From positions 27,200 through 91,199 of the forward strand of contig CACZAN010000005.1 of NCBI GenBank assembly GCA_902779165.1: a stretch of DNA of 64,000 nucleotides, read 5' to 3'. The position numbers were made by a program, and so were the translations under genes. Shown here one piece after another: positions 53,615-61,007 of the stretch. The notes under the pieces were generated by a model, which worked only from the letters and a program-made list of their open reading frames with translations, ran no database searches and was not told the DNA's origin. Positions within the stretch are counted from its first letter, which is position 1; each line of letters begins with the position of its first letter. This stretch comes from an uncultured Bacteroidales bacterium (GTDB lineage: Bacteria > Bacteroidota > Bacteroidia > Bacteroidales > Bacteroidaceae).

Positions 53615-53730
53615 GCTTATGGTGTACCAGTTGGTTGAATTAAATTGCTGTTCTCACGATTGATGCCGTAGCCATCTGATAAGGGTTCTTCTGGAATGAA
53701 GCGACCAAGGTCGAGCGCTTGAAATGTTAA

Positions 53731-53753
53731 GCGTCGCAAGCGCCGAGCGGAAA
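53731..53753. repeat. GCGTCGCAAGCGCCGAGCGG block
   Basis: Shared with the loop of the REP at 63806-63840 and, in degenerate form, with the insertion in prmC (15674-15752). It lies 30 bp before the REP series of this locus, next to GCGCTTGAAATGTTAAGCG. Confidence 0.6.
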
Positions 53754-53803
53754 GATTGAATGGCAGCAATTTGATATACAAGCCCCAGCGGGGCTTAATT
53801 GAG

Positions 53804-53828
53804 GTAGCCAGCCGTTTCAACGGCTGGT
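53804..53828 (+). repeat. REP-like hairpin, GTAG plus CCAGCCGTT/AACGGCTGG
   Basis: GTAG (53804-53807) directly before a 9-bp perfect stem (53808-53816 / 53819-53827) with loop TC. GTAG at the 5' foot is the hallmark of REPs acted on by RAYTs. Confidence 0.75.
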
Positions 53829-53877
53829 AATATGATTGTAAGAGGAATGCGTGCCTTTAGGTACGCGACAGCACCAT

Positions 53878-54336
53878 TTATTCTACCCCATGCATGATAT
53901 ATTCGGGTCGGGCTTCTATGCCTGCTTTTTGAAAGATCTCTGCCAACTCCTCCTCAAACGTTTTCTTTAGATGATGCTCACATTGATTGTCAATGTATCC
54001 CTTTACCGCTGCTACCATTGAACGACTATATGAGAAGGCTCCATAACCACCTTGCCAACTGAATGTGCCTTTATAGAACTTCTGATTAATCCATCGACTG
54101 GATTGTCCTTTCATCTCTTTCACTAATGAGGCTACAGATTCACTTGGATGCATACCAACCAACAAATGAACATGATCGGCGGTTCCGTTTATAGCATAGA
54201 CGAAGTGGTTACGATGTTGACATATAGCAGCCAAATAATGGTATAACTCATCCCTCCATACTTCACCAATCATAGCTTCACGTTTATTTACCGCAAAGAT
54301 GATATGCATGTAAATTTGTGTGAATGTATTTGCCAT
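53878..54336 (-). CDS. IS200-like (Y1, HUH) transposase, RAYT type
   Basis: A 152-residue single-domain Y1 transposase: HUH motif in TADHVHLLVGMHP (His55, His57), and catalytic Tyr114 in YIDNQCEHHLKKTF. It matches the Y1_Tnp family (PF01797) over its full length. No TnpB partner is present, and REP-like hairpins flank it on both sides in mirror orientation; both facts point to the REP-associated class instead of an ordinary IS200/IS605. Start ATG 54334-54336. Such proteins nick and join single-stranded DNA at hairpins. Activity is likely preserved, since all key residues are seen. Confidence 0.88.
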   Translation of the reverse strand: MANTFTQIYMHIIFAVNKREAMIGEVWRDELYHYLAAICQHRNHFVYAINGTADHVHLLVGMHPSESVASLVKEMKGQSSRWINQKFYKGTFSWQGGYGAFSYSRSMVAAVKGYIDNQCEHHLKKTFEEELAEIFQKAGIEARPEYIMHGVE

Positions 54337-54392
54337 TATTGCTGTTTTATTGTCGCGTACCTAAAGGCACGCATATTTATTGCTGATATCTT

Positions 54393-54417
54393 ACCAGCCA
54401 ATGAATTGGCTGGCTAC
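54393..54417 (-). repeat. REP-like hairpin, GTAG plus CCAGCCAAT/ATTGGCTGG
   Basis: On the minus strand GTAG precedes a 9-bp perfect stem with loop TC (54394-54402 / 54405-54413). The three inner pairs differ from the partner REP at 53804 but are compensated. Confidence 0.75.
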
Positions 54418-54558
54418 CTCTATTAAGCCCCGCTGGGGCTTTCTTCCGCAACTAACAAACTCGCTCTATTTCAACCGATTAACCTATTACTATTCCAGCT
54501 GATCAACCTCATGTCTAAACGACAAATAAATTCAACCAACTGGGTGCAGAATCCTTTC

Positions 54559-56613
54559 TTATCCGACCTGACTGCCGGGCTTCACTTCGCGCTGCGGGGT
54601 GATGACGCTGAGGGTGCCGTCGAAGTTGACGGCGGAGAGGATCATGCCCTGGCTCTCGAGACCCATCATCTTGCGGGGCGGGAAGTTGGCGATGAAGCAG
54701 ACCTGCTTGCCGACGAGGTCTTCGGGGTTGTAGTATTGGGCGATGCCGCTGAGGATCGTGCGGTTCTCGAGTCCGTCGGCAATCTCGAACTTCAGGAGCT
54801 TGTTTGACTTCTTCACCTTCTCACAGCTGAGAACGGTGCCCACACGGATGTCGAGTTTCTCGAAATCGTCGAAGGTCACTTCTTTCTTCACCTCGGCAGC
54901 CTTGTAGTTAGCGGCCTCGTTTTCTTTCTTGATGCGCTCCAAACGGTCCATCTGTGCTTTTATGGCTTCGTCCTCTATCTTCTCGAAGAGCAGTTCGGGC
55001 TTTGCCAGTTGGTGACCGGGCTTCAGCAGTTCGGTCGAGCCGAGGTTTTCCCAACCCAGGGCTTCCACATTCAACATACCATATAACTTCTTGCTGCTGA
55101 AGGGCAGGAAGGGTTCGAAAGCGATAGCGAGGTTGGCGGTAAGCTGCAGCGAGAGGTTGATGATGGTCTTCACGCGCTCCGGGTCGGTCTTGATGACCTT
55201 CCAGGGCTCGCAGTCGGCGATGTACTTGTTGCCGATTCGGGCGAGGTTCATCGCTTCCTTCTGCGCATCGCGGAACTTGAAGTTGTCTAAGAGATTCTCG
55301 ACCTTGGCCTTCACGTCCTTGAACTCGGCAATGGTTTCCTTGTCATAGTCAGTGAGTTCTCCGCAAGCAGGCACCACGCCGTCGTAGTATTTCTGCGTAA
55401 GCTGCAGGGCGCGGTTGACGAAGTTGCCGTAGACGGCCACCAGCTCGTTGTTGTTGCGTGCCTGGAACTCTGCCCAGGTGAAGTCGTTGTCCTTGGTCTC
55501 GGGGGCCGAGGCGGTGAGGGCGTAGCGCAGCACGTCCTGCTTGCCAGGGAAGTCCACGAGGTACTCGTGCAACCAGACAGCCCAGTTACGCGAAGTAGAA
55601 ATCTTGTCGCCCTCGAGGTTCAGGAATTCGTTGGCTGGCACGTTGTCGGGCATAATATAGCCGCCGTGTGCCTTCATCATGACGGGGAATATGATGCAGT
55701 GGAAGACGATATTGTCCTTGCCGATGAAGTGCACCAGACGCGTCTCCTCGTCCTGCCACCAGCGCTGCCAGGTCCCCCAGCGGTCGGGGTTGCTCTCGCA
55801 GAGTTCCTTGGTGTTGGAGATGTAGCCGATGGGGGCATCGAACCAGACGTAGAGCACCTTGCCGTCGGCTCCCTCCACAGGCACGGGAATGCCCCAGTCG
55901 AGGTCGCGGGTCATGGCACGGGGTTGCAGTTCCATGTCGAGCCAGCTCTTGCACTGTCCATAAACGTTGGAGCGCCATTCCTTGTGGCCTTCAAGTATCC
56001 ACTGCTTCAGCCAGCCTTCGTAGTCGTTGAGGGGCAGGAACCAGTTGGTGGTGTCCTTCAGAACGAGCTTGGCTCCGCTCTCTTTGGAGCGCGGGTTGAT
56101 GAGTTCCGTGGGATCGAGGTCGCGCCCGCACTTCTCGCACTGGTCGCCGTTGGCCTCAGCGTGACAGTGGGGGCATTCGCCCACGATGTCTCGGTCGGTC
56201 TTGAAGGTGCCCGTCTGCTCGTCGTAGAACTGCTGCGTAGTCTTCTCGATGAGCTTGCCGTCGTCATAGAGCTTGCGGAAGAAGTCGCTGGCGAACTGGT
56301 GGTGGGTCTTCGAAGTGGTGCGGCTGTAGACATCAAACGAGATACCGAACTCCTCGAACGAGTCCTTGATCATCTTGTGGTAGCGGTCTACGACCTGCTG
56401 GGGAGTGATGCCTTCCTTGCGGGCGCGCTGGGTGACGGGCACTCCGTGCTCGTCCGACCCGCCGATGAACATCACCTCCTCACCTTTCAGGCGCAGGTAC
56501 CTGACATAAATATCTGCAGGCACATAGACTCCTGCAAGGTGGCCTATATGTACTCCGCCGTTGGCGTAAGGCAGGGCGGAAGTCACTGTCGTTCTCTTGA
56601 ATTTCTTTTCCAT
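54559..56613 (-). CDS. metG: Methionyl-tRNA synthetase with C-terminal tRNA-binding domain
   Basis: A 684-residue class I synthetase: HIGH signature (VHIGHLAG, about 20-27), zinc knuckle [17 protein letters not shown] (about 145-165), KMSKS-equivalent KISTS (in [13 protein letters not shown]), anticodon-binding region, and a C-terminal EMAPII/Trbp111-type OB domain (about 570-684; [22 protein letters not shown]). Complete and standard. Its stop is 16 bp from the RAYT element boundary. Confidence 0.97.
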   Translation of the reverse strand: MEKKFKRTTVTSALPYANGGVHIGHLAGVYVPADIYVRYLRLKGEEVMFIGGSDEHGVPVTQRARKEGITPQQVVDRYHKMIKDSFEEFGISFDVYSRTTSKTHHQFASDFFRKLYDDGKLIEKTTQQFYDEQTGTFKTDRDIVGECPHCHAEANGDQCEKCGRDLDPTELINPRSKESGAKLVLKDTTNWFLPLNDYEGWLKQWILEGHKEWRSNVYGQCKSWLDMELQPRAMTRDLDWGIPVPVEGADGKVLYVWFDAPIGYISNTKELCESNPDRWGTWQRWWQDEETRLVHFIGKDNIVFHCIIFPVMMKAHGGYIMPDNVPANEFLNLEGDKISTSRNWAVWLHEYLVDFPGKQDVLRYALTASAPETKDNDFTWAEFQARNNNELVAVYGNFVNRALQLTQKYYDGVVPACGELTDYDKETIAEFKDVKAKVENLLDNFKFRDAQKEAMNLARIGNKYIADCEPWKVIKTDPERVKTIINLSLQLTANLAIAFEPFLPFSSKKLYGMLNVEALGWENLGSTELLKPGHQLAKPELLFEKIEDEAIKAQMDRLERIKKENEAANYKAAEVKKEVTFDDFEKLDIRVGTVLSCEKVKKSNKLLKFEIADGLENRTILSGIAQYYNPEDLVGKQVCFIANFPPRKMMGLESQGMILSAVNFDGTLSVITPQREVKPGSQVG

Positions 56614-56640
56614 TGGTGTCTATTGTTTTGATTTCGGCCG

Positions 56641-56648
56641 CAAAAGTA
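56641..56648 (-). promoter_or_regulatory. -7 box for metG
   Basis: TACTTTTG on the minus strand, 27 bp upstream of the metG ATG. Confidence 0.6.
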
Positions 56649-56754
56649 CTTACTTTTCATCAAAAACGAGCATCTTCTCGCAAATAATAGCGTCTTCTCC
56701 GCAAAAAAACGTGCATCTTCTTCCTTTTTTCGCAAAAAACAGCTAAAACTGACT

Positions 56755-56762
56755 TAACTTTG
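56755..56762 (+). promoter_or_regulatory. -7 box for the ECF sigma operon
   Basis: TAACTTTG, 26 bp before the ATG at 56789; -33 not clear. A house-keeping box here suggests the operon is not only auto-activated. Confidence 0.55.
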
Positions 56763-56788
56763 TGCCGTTCCAAGCGTAATATAGGTGT

Positions 56789-57310
56789 ATGACACGTTCA
56801 GAATTCGAACATATTGCTCATTCCCTGCGTCCGCTCGTCCTGCAGGTCGCCCTCGACTTCTTCGGCTCTCGCGATGAGGCGGAGGACGCCACGCAGGAAG
56901 CGATGTTGCAACTCTGGCGCTTTTGTGAACGCATCGACATCCAGCGAAATATCGAAGCACTCGCCGTCCGAGTGGCCAAGAACTGCTGCGTCAACCTCTA
57001 TCGTAAGCAGCAGAAAGGGATGCAGCCTATGTCGCTCTCAGAGAAAGCCAACGCAGTCTGGAACACCCCTTCCTCCGCTCCATCGCCCCACGAAGAGCTG
57101 GAAGCGCAGGATGCTCAGGCCGTGCTTGCGGAAGTCATTGCCCGCCTGAAACCGCGAGAACGGGAGCTCTTCGAGATGCGGCGCCTATACGGACTCTCCA
57201 TTGATGAAATCATAGCCCAGACCGGCTTGCAACGAGCCTCCGTCAGAACCATGATTTCCATTGCGCGAAAGAAAGTATTCACGGAACTTAAACAACGACT
57301 GAAACAATGA
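56789..57310 (+). CDS. ECF-type RNA polymerase sigma factor
   Basis: A 173-residue sigma-70 factor: region 2 (about 10-80; FFGSRDEAEDATQEAMLQLWRF, the DAEDxxQE core) and region 4 (about 115-165; LKPRERELFEMRRLYGLSIDEIIAQTGLQRASVRTMISIARKK). Reads as an extracytoplasmic function sigma. It overlaps the next gene by 4 bases (ATGA), typical of sigma/anti-sigma pairs. Confidence 0.92.
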   Translation: MTRSEFEHIAHSLRPLVLQVALDFFGSRDEAEDATQEAMLQLWRFCERIDIQRNIEALAVRVAKNCCVNLYRKQQKGMQPMSLSEKANAVWNTPSSAPSPHEELEAQDAQAVLAEVIARLKPRERELFEMRRLYGLSIDEIIAQTGLQRASVRTMISIARKKVFTELKQRLKQ

Positions 57311-57954
57311 AGCAGAACGAAATACAATACCTCATCGACCTCTACCTCAACGGCGAAACATCACCTGAGCAGGAGCGACAGCTTGCAATCGCCCTAGAGC
57401 AGGATGATATTCCTGAGGACTGGCAGGCCGTGCGCCTCATGCTGGGGGAACTTACGTTGGGCGAGGCCATCTATGACGAAGTTCTCGCTAAACGTTATCG
57501 CCGTCCGCTCTGGTTTTGGCGCTGGGCAGCTGCTGCCGTAGTCATCCTTGCCGCAGGTCTTGGCTTCATTTTCCACCAGAGGGAATCCACACCCCAACCA
57601 GTCATGTTGGCGGAGTCGCCCGTATGCAGGCCGTTATTCGCACGGCCGCAGGAGTCCACAAGTACAGTCGTAGGAGCCCGTAGGAAGGCAGATGTTCGTA
57701 CGTTCGAGCATAGAAGAAAGGGTGCGGTCGCCAAGCCTACTACCGACGCCTCGCCAACCCTCCTTGCTCAAGCCGAAATTCCTGCCGCAGAGCCCACCCC
57801 AGTGCCCGATGAAACGATAGCATTGCTATCCACTCCCTCACCTTCTCCTGCCAACGCCGAATTCGCGATATTGGCACAAGAGATACAGAGTATCCGCCGC
57901 CGCGGCGAACGCCTGCAAAATATGATTGATGCGATGATTAACAATGAACCTTGA
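57307..57954 (+). CDS. Probable anti-sigma factor, single-pass membrane protein
   Basis: A 215-residue protein. Residues 1-65 are an acidic/helical domain (YLIDLYLNGETSPEQERQLA, a variant of the anti-sigma start), a transmembrane helix lies at about 70-90 (WFWRWAAAAVVILAAGLGFIF), and the periplasmic part (90-215) is Pro/Thr/Ala-rich and low-complexity, ending in a short helix (EIQSIRRRGERLQNMIDAMI). Topology and overlap with the sigma gene support the role. No zinc-binding HxxxCxxC seen. Confidence 0.72.
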   Translation: MKQNEIQYLIDLYLNGETSPEQERQLAIALEQDDIPEDWQAVRLMLGELTLGEAIYDEVLAKRYRRPLWFWRWAAAAVVILAAGLGFIFHQRESTPQPVMLAESPVCRPLFARPQESTSTVVGARRKADVRTFEHRRKGAVAKPTTDASPTLLAQAEIPAAEPTPVPDETIALLSTPSPSPANAEFAILAQEIQSIRRRGERLQNMIDAMINNEP

Positions 57955-57982
57955 TTAGCAAACAATATAAGAAATAACCATT

Positions 57983-59107
57983 ATGAAAAAGATTCTTGTA
58001 ACCATAACCCTCGCTGCAATCTGTCTCGCAGCCAACGCCCAGCCGAACCAGAAGTTCGTGGAGCTGGAGAACTATCTGAATGAATTAGGACATGGAATTC
58101 AAGCTTCATATAGTCAACGCAACCAAGGAGAAGGAATAGAACATGAAGCATATTCTAGCATTTGGATTCGTCATTATCGTCCCCACTTTATTGCTCTGGA
58201 CGACACGGTCGGACTGCATGCGTATGATAGCATACAGGCCATTCGTAACAAACCATCTATCATGGCAGTGGACAGCATCCGCCGAACCTTCTCAGAGTTA
58301 GCCAAGACCGCCTCGGAGAGCTATCTGTATGAATATCACCGAGGGAAGAAAGACACCATCAAGTATTCTCTGAGCTTTGTAAAAGAAGAAAATGACTCGT
58401 CCATAACTATGAAGCATAATAACTCTATTGCCTTTAGGTATTTTCGTGAGGTGGGGCGATTCAATTTCATGAATCATGAATCAAAGTATTCAGATGATAA
58501 TGATGGAAGCGGCCGTTACCAACACATCTATTTTGATGATAATCCACTCGGTCTGTCATGGGAGCAACTAAAGCCATTTGACGGAGAGGAGTTCCAGCGA
58601 CTGATAGAACCTGTGTTGAAAGGTGCCCTGAAAGGGAAAGGCGTGAAGAGCTACCCCATCCATTGGCAGCACGATGAAGGGTACAAGGACAGCATCGGCG
58701 GTGGGCTTCAATCCAAGACAACGTGGTACACAGATCGCGACGAAGAGAACAAGCACACGGGCCTGACGACCGGCACGCACTACGTCTTCCCAAAGGAGCA
58801 AGAGGCATTAGCCTTGAGTATTCACCATCAGTTAGACTCCATCGCCTTCGCCTATGTGAATGCCCATCCAGAACAGCTCTACACTTATGGGAAAATAGAC
58901 CGCTATTACCCTGGTGTCTGGGCTGGGATGATTTCAGGATCTGTGCATAAACGCACCAAGGAGAAAGCCTATGATCTGAAGTGCTTCCTCGACGAAGACG
59001 GCTTCCACCTCGTCTCCATCACCACCATTGGCGAACTCTGGGTCCCTAAGGACTGGCAGAAGCTCAAGAGCTGGGTCAACGGTAAGCGGGTGGAATTGAA
59101 GAAGTGA
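57983..59107 (+). CDS. Exported protein of unknown function linked to an ECF sigma
   Basis: A 374-residue protein with signal peptide MKKILVTITLAAICLAANAQ. The mature protein is rich in Asp, His and Tyr, with HEYHRGKKDTIKYSLSF, YIHFDDNPLGLSWEQLKPFDG and GKIDRYYPGVWAGMISGSVH. I do not recognise the family. It is 28 bp after the anti-sigma gene and so likely co-regulated: an envelope protein whose state is sensed, or a product of the response. Confidence 0.6.
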   Translation: MKKILVTITLAAICLAANAQPNQKFVELENYLNELGHGIQASYSQRNQGEGIEHEAYSSIWIRHYRPHFIALDDTVGLHAYDSIQAIRNKPSIMAVDSIRRTFSELAKTASESYLYEYHRGKKDTIKYSLSFVKEENDSSITMKHNNSIAFRYFREVGRFNFMNHESKYSDDNDGSGRYQHIYFDDNPLGLSWEQLKPFDGEEFQRLIEPVLKGALKGKGVKSYPIHWQHDEGYKDSIGGGLQSKTTWYTDRDEENKHTGLTTGTHYVFPKEQEALALSIHHQLDSIAFAYVNAHPEQLYTYGKIDRYYPGVWAGMISGSVHKRTKEKAYDLKCFLDEDGFHLVSITTIGELWVPKDWQKLKSWVNGKRVELKK

Positions 59108-59192
59108 GAGTTCGCTGAACAGAAAGCTTTCCTTGAGCCTCAAAGTTTGTTTAGCGGCTAAAAAGATTACAATTAAGCTGGCCGTGTGATTC

Positions 59193-59526
59193 TCTTCAAC
59201 GCAGAGGCGCAGAGCCGCGAAGGATTTAGAGGTTTTAGAGCATGTCCTTTGACGCTGTCGCGTGAGGTCGCGGAAGCAGTGGGAACGCTACGCAGGTTCC
59301 CGCTGCGCGGAGATCGCAGAGGCCTACGGTGTGGCATCATTAATCAACTGATTAGTAAACCAGTAAAGTCATGCGCAGCTCTCTGCGTACTCGGCAGAGC
59401 ACAAACCTTGGCGCCCAGCGCCGTTTGTGCGCCCCTGCGCCCTCACGCGACAGCGTCAACTGCAATGTCTTAGCGTACTCTTTAGATCCGAGTCTCTGCG
59501 CCTCCGCGTCTCTGCGTTGAAGAAAT
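59193..59526. repeat. Large nested palindrome, 334 bp
   Basis: TTCAACGCAGAG (59195-59206) mirrors CTCTGCGTTGAA (59510-59521); TTGACGCTGTCGCGTGAGG (59249-59267) mirrors exactly 59441-59459. Inside are hairpins GGGAAC/GTTCCC (59281-59286, 59296-59301) and GCACAAA/TTTGTGC (59399-59405, 59424-59430). No gene. Confidence 0.8.
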
Positions 59527-59533
59527 AATTCAA

Positions 59534-59684
59534 GTTTCGCAAGTGATGCCGTAGGCATCAGACAATGGTAGCCAGCCATTTCAATGACTGGTAATGAGGA
59601 TGTTAACGGATAGCGTGCCGTAGGTACGCGACAGGGATTTGATGTCGCGTACCTAAAGGCACGCTTTTTCCTAGCTGCTTTATA
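59534..59684 (+). repeat. Left copy of a 151-bp REP cluster
   Basis: Contains TGATGCCGTAGGCATCA (59544-59560), a GTAG-led REP hairpin (59568-59591, stem with one mismatch), and a double hairpin of GCGTGCC/GGTACGC halves (59612-59665). It is 149/151 identical to the reverse complement of 63850-64000 (differences at 59587 and 59609). The repeat continues to 59735 with spacing changes. Confidence 0.85.
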
Positions 59685-59688
59685 CCGT

Positions 59689-59735
59689 ATTACAGCAGGT
59701 TCTTCGAAGAGTCGAAGCGAACAAAGTTCGAGCGA
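59689..59735 (+). repeat. Inner arm of the left REP cluster
   Basis: TTCTTCGAAGAGTCGAAGCG and following AACAAAGTTCGAGCG match, inverted, 63716-63756. The left copy lacks the REP and GCCCC hairpin that the right copy carries at this junction. Confidence 0.7.
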
Positions 59736-59829
59736 GCATATTTGCGAAACTTGAAGAAATAATAAAAACAGTCTGCGTTGAAAAATATTGCACTGTGTAT
59801 GGCAGCTTCAATTAAGGTAACAATGATTT

Positions 59830-60495
59830 TTAGCCCTCGTTTTTGGGGGCCTCCTCTTTCCTTAGTATATATACGCGATGACTGCCGCTGCCAAGAATAT
59901 CGAGGCCGTTCTTAGGCTCCTGCCACGCTTCCTTGAGCTCGCGCTGGGCGGTGGAATACGAGAGGCCGGTGAGGGTGGCGTAGTCGCGAATGGTCATGAA
60001 GGGGTGGGTGGCAAGGAACTCGCGGGCGACAATCATCCGGTTGCGGACTTGGGGGTACTGGGAAACCTTAATGCGGACACCGACGTCGCCGTGAGCGCGG
60101 CGGAAGTTCTGATGGCTGAAATGATTGCACACGGACTCGAAGAACTCGTTGTTCTTGCGGAAGTTGATGTGGTTGATTTCCAGGCTGCGGGCGTTCTTGT
60201 TCTTGTGTGCCAGGTCGGTGTCTTCCGCGGCCTTCATCCGCACTCCCACGCTGAAAATGCCGATATTCATGAGTTCCACAGAGTGGCCCTCGGCAATCAG
60301 GCGGGCGAGTTCGTCGGCCACGTCAATGAGGATTCCGGTCACCGCGGCAGGGCTGTAGTTCTTGTTGCGGGTGACCTTGCTGATGAACTGTCGGGCGGTG
60401 ATGAGTCCGTTGTTCTTCAGTCGGTGTACGAAGCGCTTTTGGCCTGTGTGGAGGCTGTCGCGCTGTTCGAGCTTATAATATTCAATGGTTGCCAT
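59830..60495 (-). CDS. HU-like DNA-binding protein (HU-HIG type)
   Basis: A 221-residue protein: N-terminal HU-like domain with an extension (about 1-135; QRFVHRLKNNGLITARQFISKV, YSPAAVTGILIDVADELARLIAEGHSVELMNIGIFSVGV) and a C-terminal helical, winged-helix-like part (about 150-215; RMIVAREFLATHPFMTIRDYATLTGLSYSTAQRELK). HU-HIG proteins are common in Bacteroidales mobile elements. It diverges from the helicase/primase genes and lies between the inverted REP clusters. Confidence 0.8.
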   Translation of the reverse strand: MATIEYYKLEQRDSLHTGQKRFVHRLKNNGLITARQFISKVTRNKNYSPAAVTGILIDVADELARLIAEGHSVELMNIGIFSVGVRMKAAEDTDLAHKNKNARSLEINHINFRKNNEFFESVCNHFSHQNFRRAHGDVGVRIKVSQYPQVRNRMIVAREFLATHPFMTIRDYATLTGLSYSTAQRELKEAWQEPKNGLDILGSGSHRVYILRKEEAPKNEG

Positions 60496-60555
60496 AGTTT
60501 TTTCTCATTTATTTAACATTATTTATGAATTGACGTCCTAACTTCTTGGACTGTG

Positions 60556-60586
60556 CAAAGTTACAAAAACCTTTTGACATGGCCAA
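60556..60586 (-). promoter_or_regulatory. Promoter for the HU-like gene
   Basis: On the minus strand TTG (60584-60586), 20-bp spacer, TAACTTTG (60556-60563). 60 bp upstream of the ATG. Confidence 0.65.
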
Positions 60587-60860
60587 ATTTCCGCCTATAA
60601 ATAATCTTAAAAAGTAACGTTTGATGTGCAAAAACTACTGGTCGTTATGAAAAAAGCACTATTTGAGAGCTATATATCACTCGGTGATGTGGTGTATAGT
60701 ACGAGTCAGAAAATTCCGACGGCCAGACCTACGGGGGATTGCGGCCTGTCGTTAGGAGGTTTGTTTCGGGGCGAAGAGGGCCGAACGAAGGGCCGTATCG
60801 GGCTTTGCGTATGTGCCTGATAAACAAGCGAAAACGGCTCAGAAAAAAGTTTAAAAGTAC
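60587..60860. other. Non-coding divergent interval
   Basis: About 270 bp between the HU-like and helicase promoters. A 64-codon open frame (60626-60820) lacks support. GC-rich centre; candidate site for replication or regulation, but no iterons are visible. Confidence 0.4.
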
Positions 60861-60891
60861 TTGACAGAACGAAAAAAAAGCAGTACCTTTG
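60861..60891 (+). promoter_or_regulatory. Promoter for the helicase/primase operon
   Basis: TTG (60861-60863), 20-bp spacer, TACCTTTG (60884-60891): the best consensus promoter in the window. A leader of about 110 nt precedes the helicase ATG. Confidence 0.72.
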
Positions 60892-60978
60892 CGCCAGTTT
60901 TCGACAGTGTGAAGCCGCACACAAGAATAAACGGTGGCAAATCAGAACCGTCGGCAAGGCTAACCTGAGACCACAAAC

Positions 60979-60999
60979 CATGAAATTACACCTTAGTTA
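60979..60999 (+). CDS. Possible six-residue leader peptide
   Basis: ATG-AAA-TTA-CAC-CTT-AGT-TAA (MKLHLS) in the leader of the helicase gene, ending 8 bases before its start. May couple translation; may be chance. Confidence 0.2.
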
Positions 61000-61007
61000 A
61001 AAAAAGT

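Larger units (their letters stand above)
53627..54543. mobile_element. RAYT-type element: Y1 transposase inside inverted REP-like modules
   Basis: Bounded by 15-bp perfect inverted repeats CCAGTTGGTTGAATT (53627-53641; complement 54529-54543). Inside, in mirror order around the transposase: AAGCCCC-AGC-GGGGCTT (53780-53796) / AAGCCCC-GCT-GGGGCTT (54425-54441); a GTAG-led hairpin (53804-53828) / its mirrored partner (54393-54417); and GCGTGCC-N4-GGTACGC (53849-53866) / mirrored (54355-54372). The 917-bp unit fits a REP-associated tyrosine transposase locus. It lies between the GH2 terminator and the metG stop. Confidence 0.72.

Noticed and set aside
53878-54336. Ordinary IS200/IS605 insertion
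   Set aside because: No TnpB; mirrored flanks on both sides and dispersed hairpin copies fit the REP-associated class better.
60626-60820. 64-codon open frame in the HU/helicase gap
   Set aside because: No family, no promoter box at a suitable distance, no conserved pattern.
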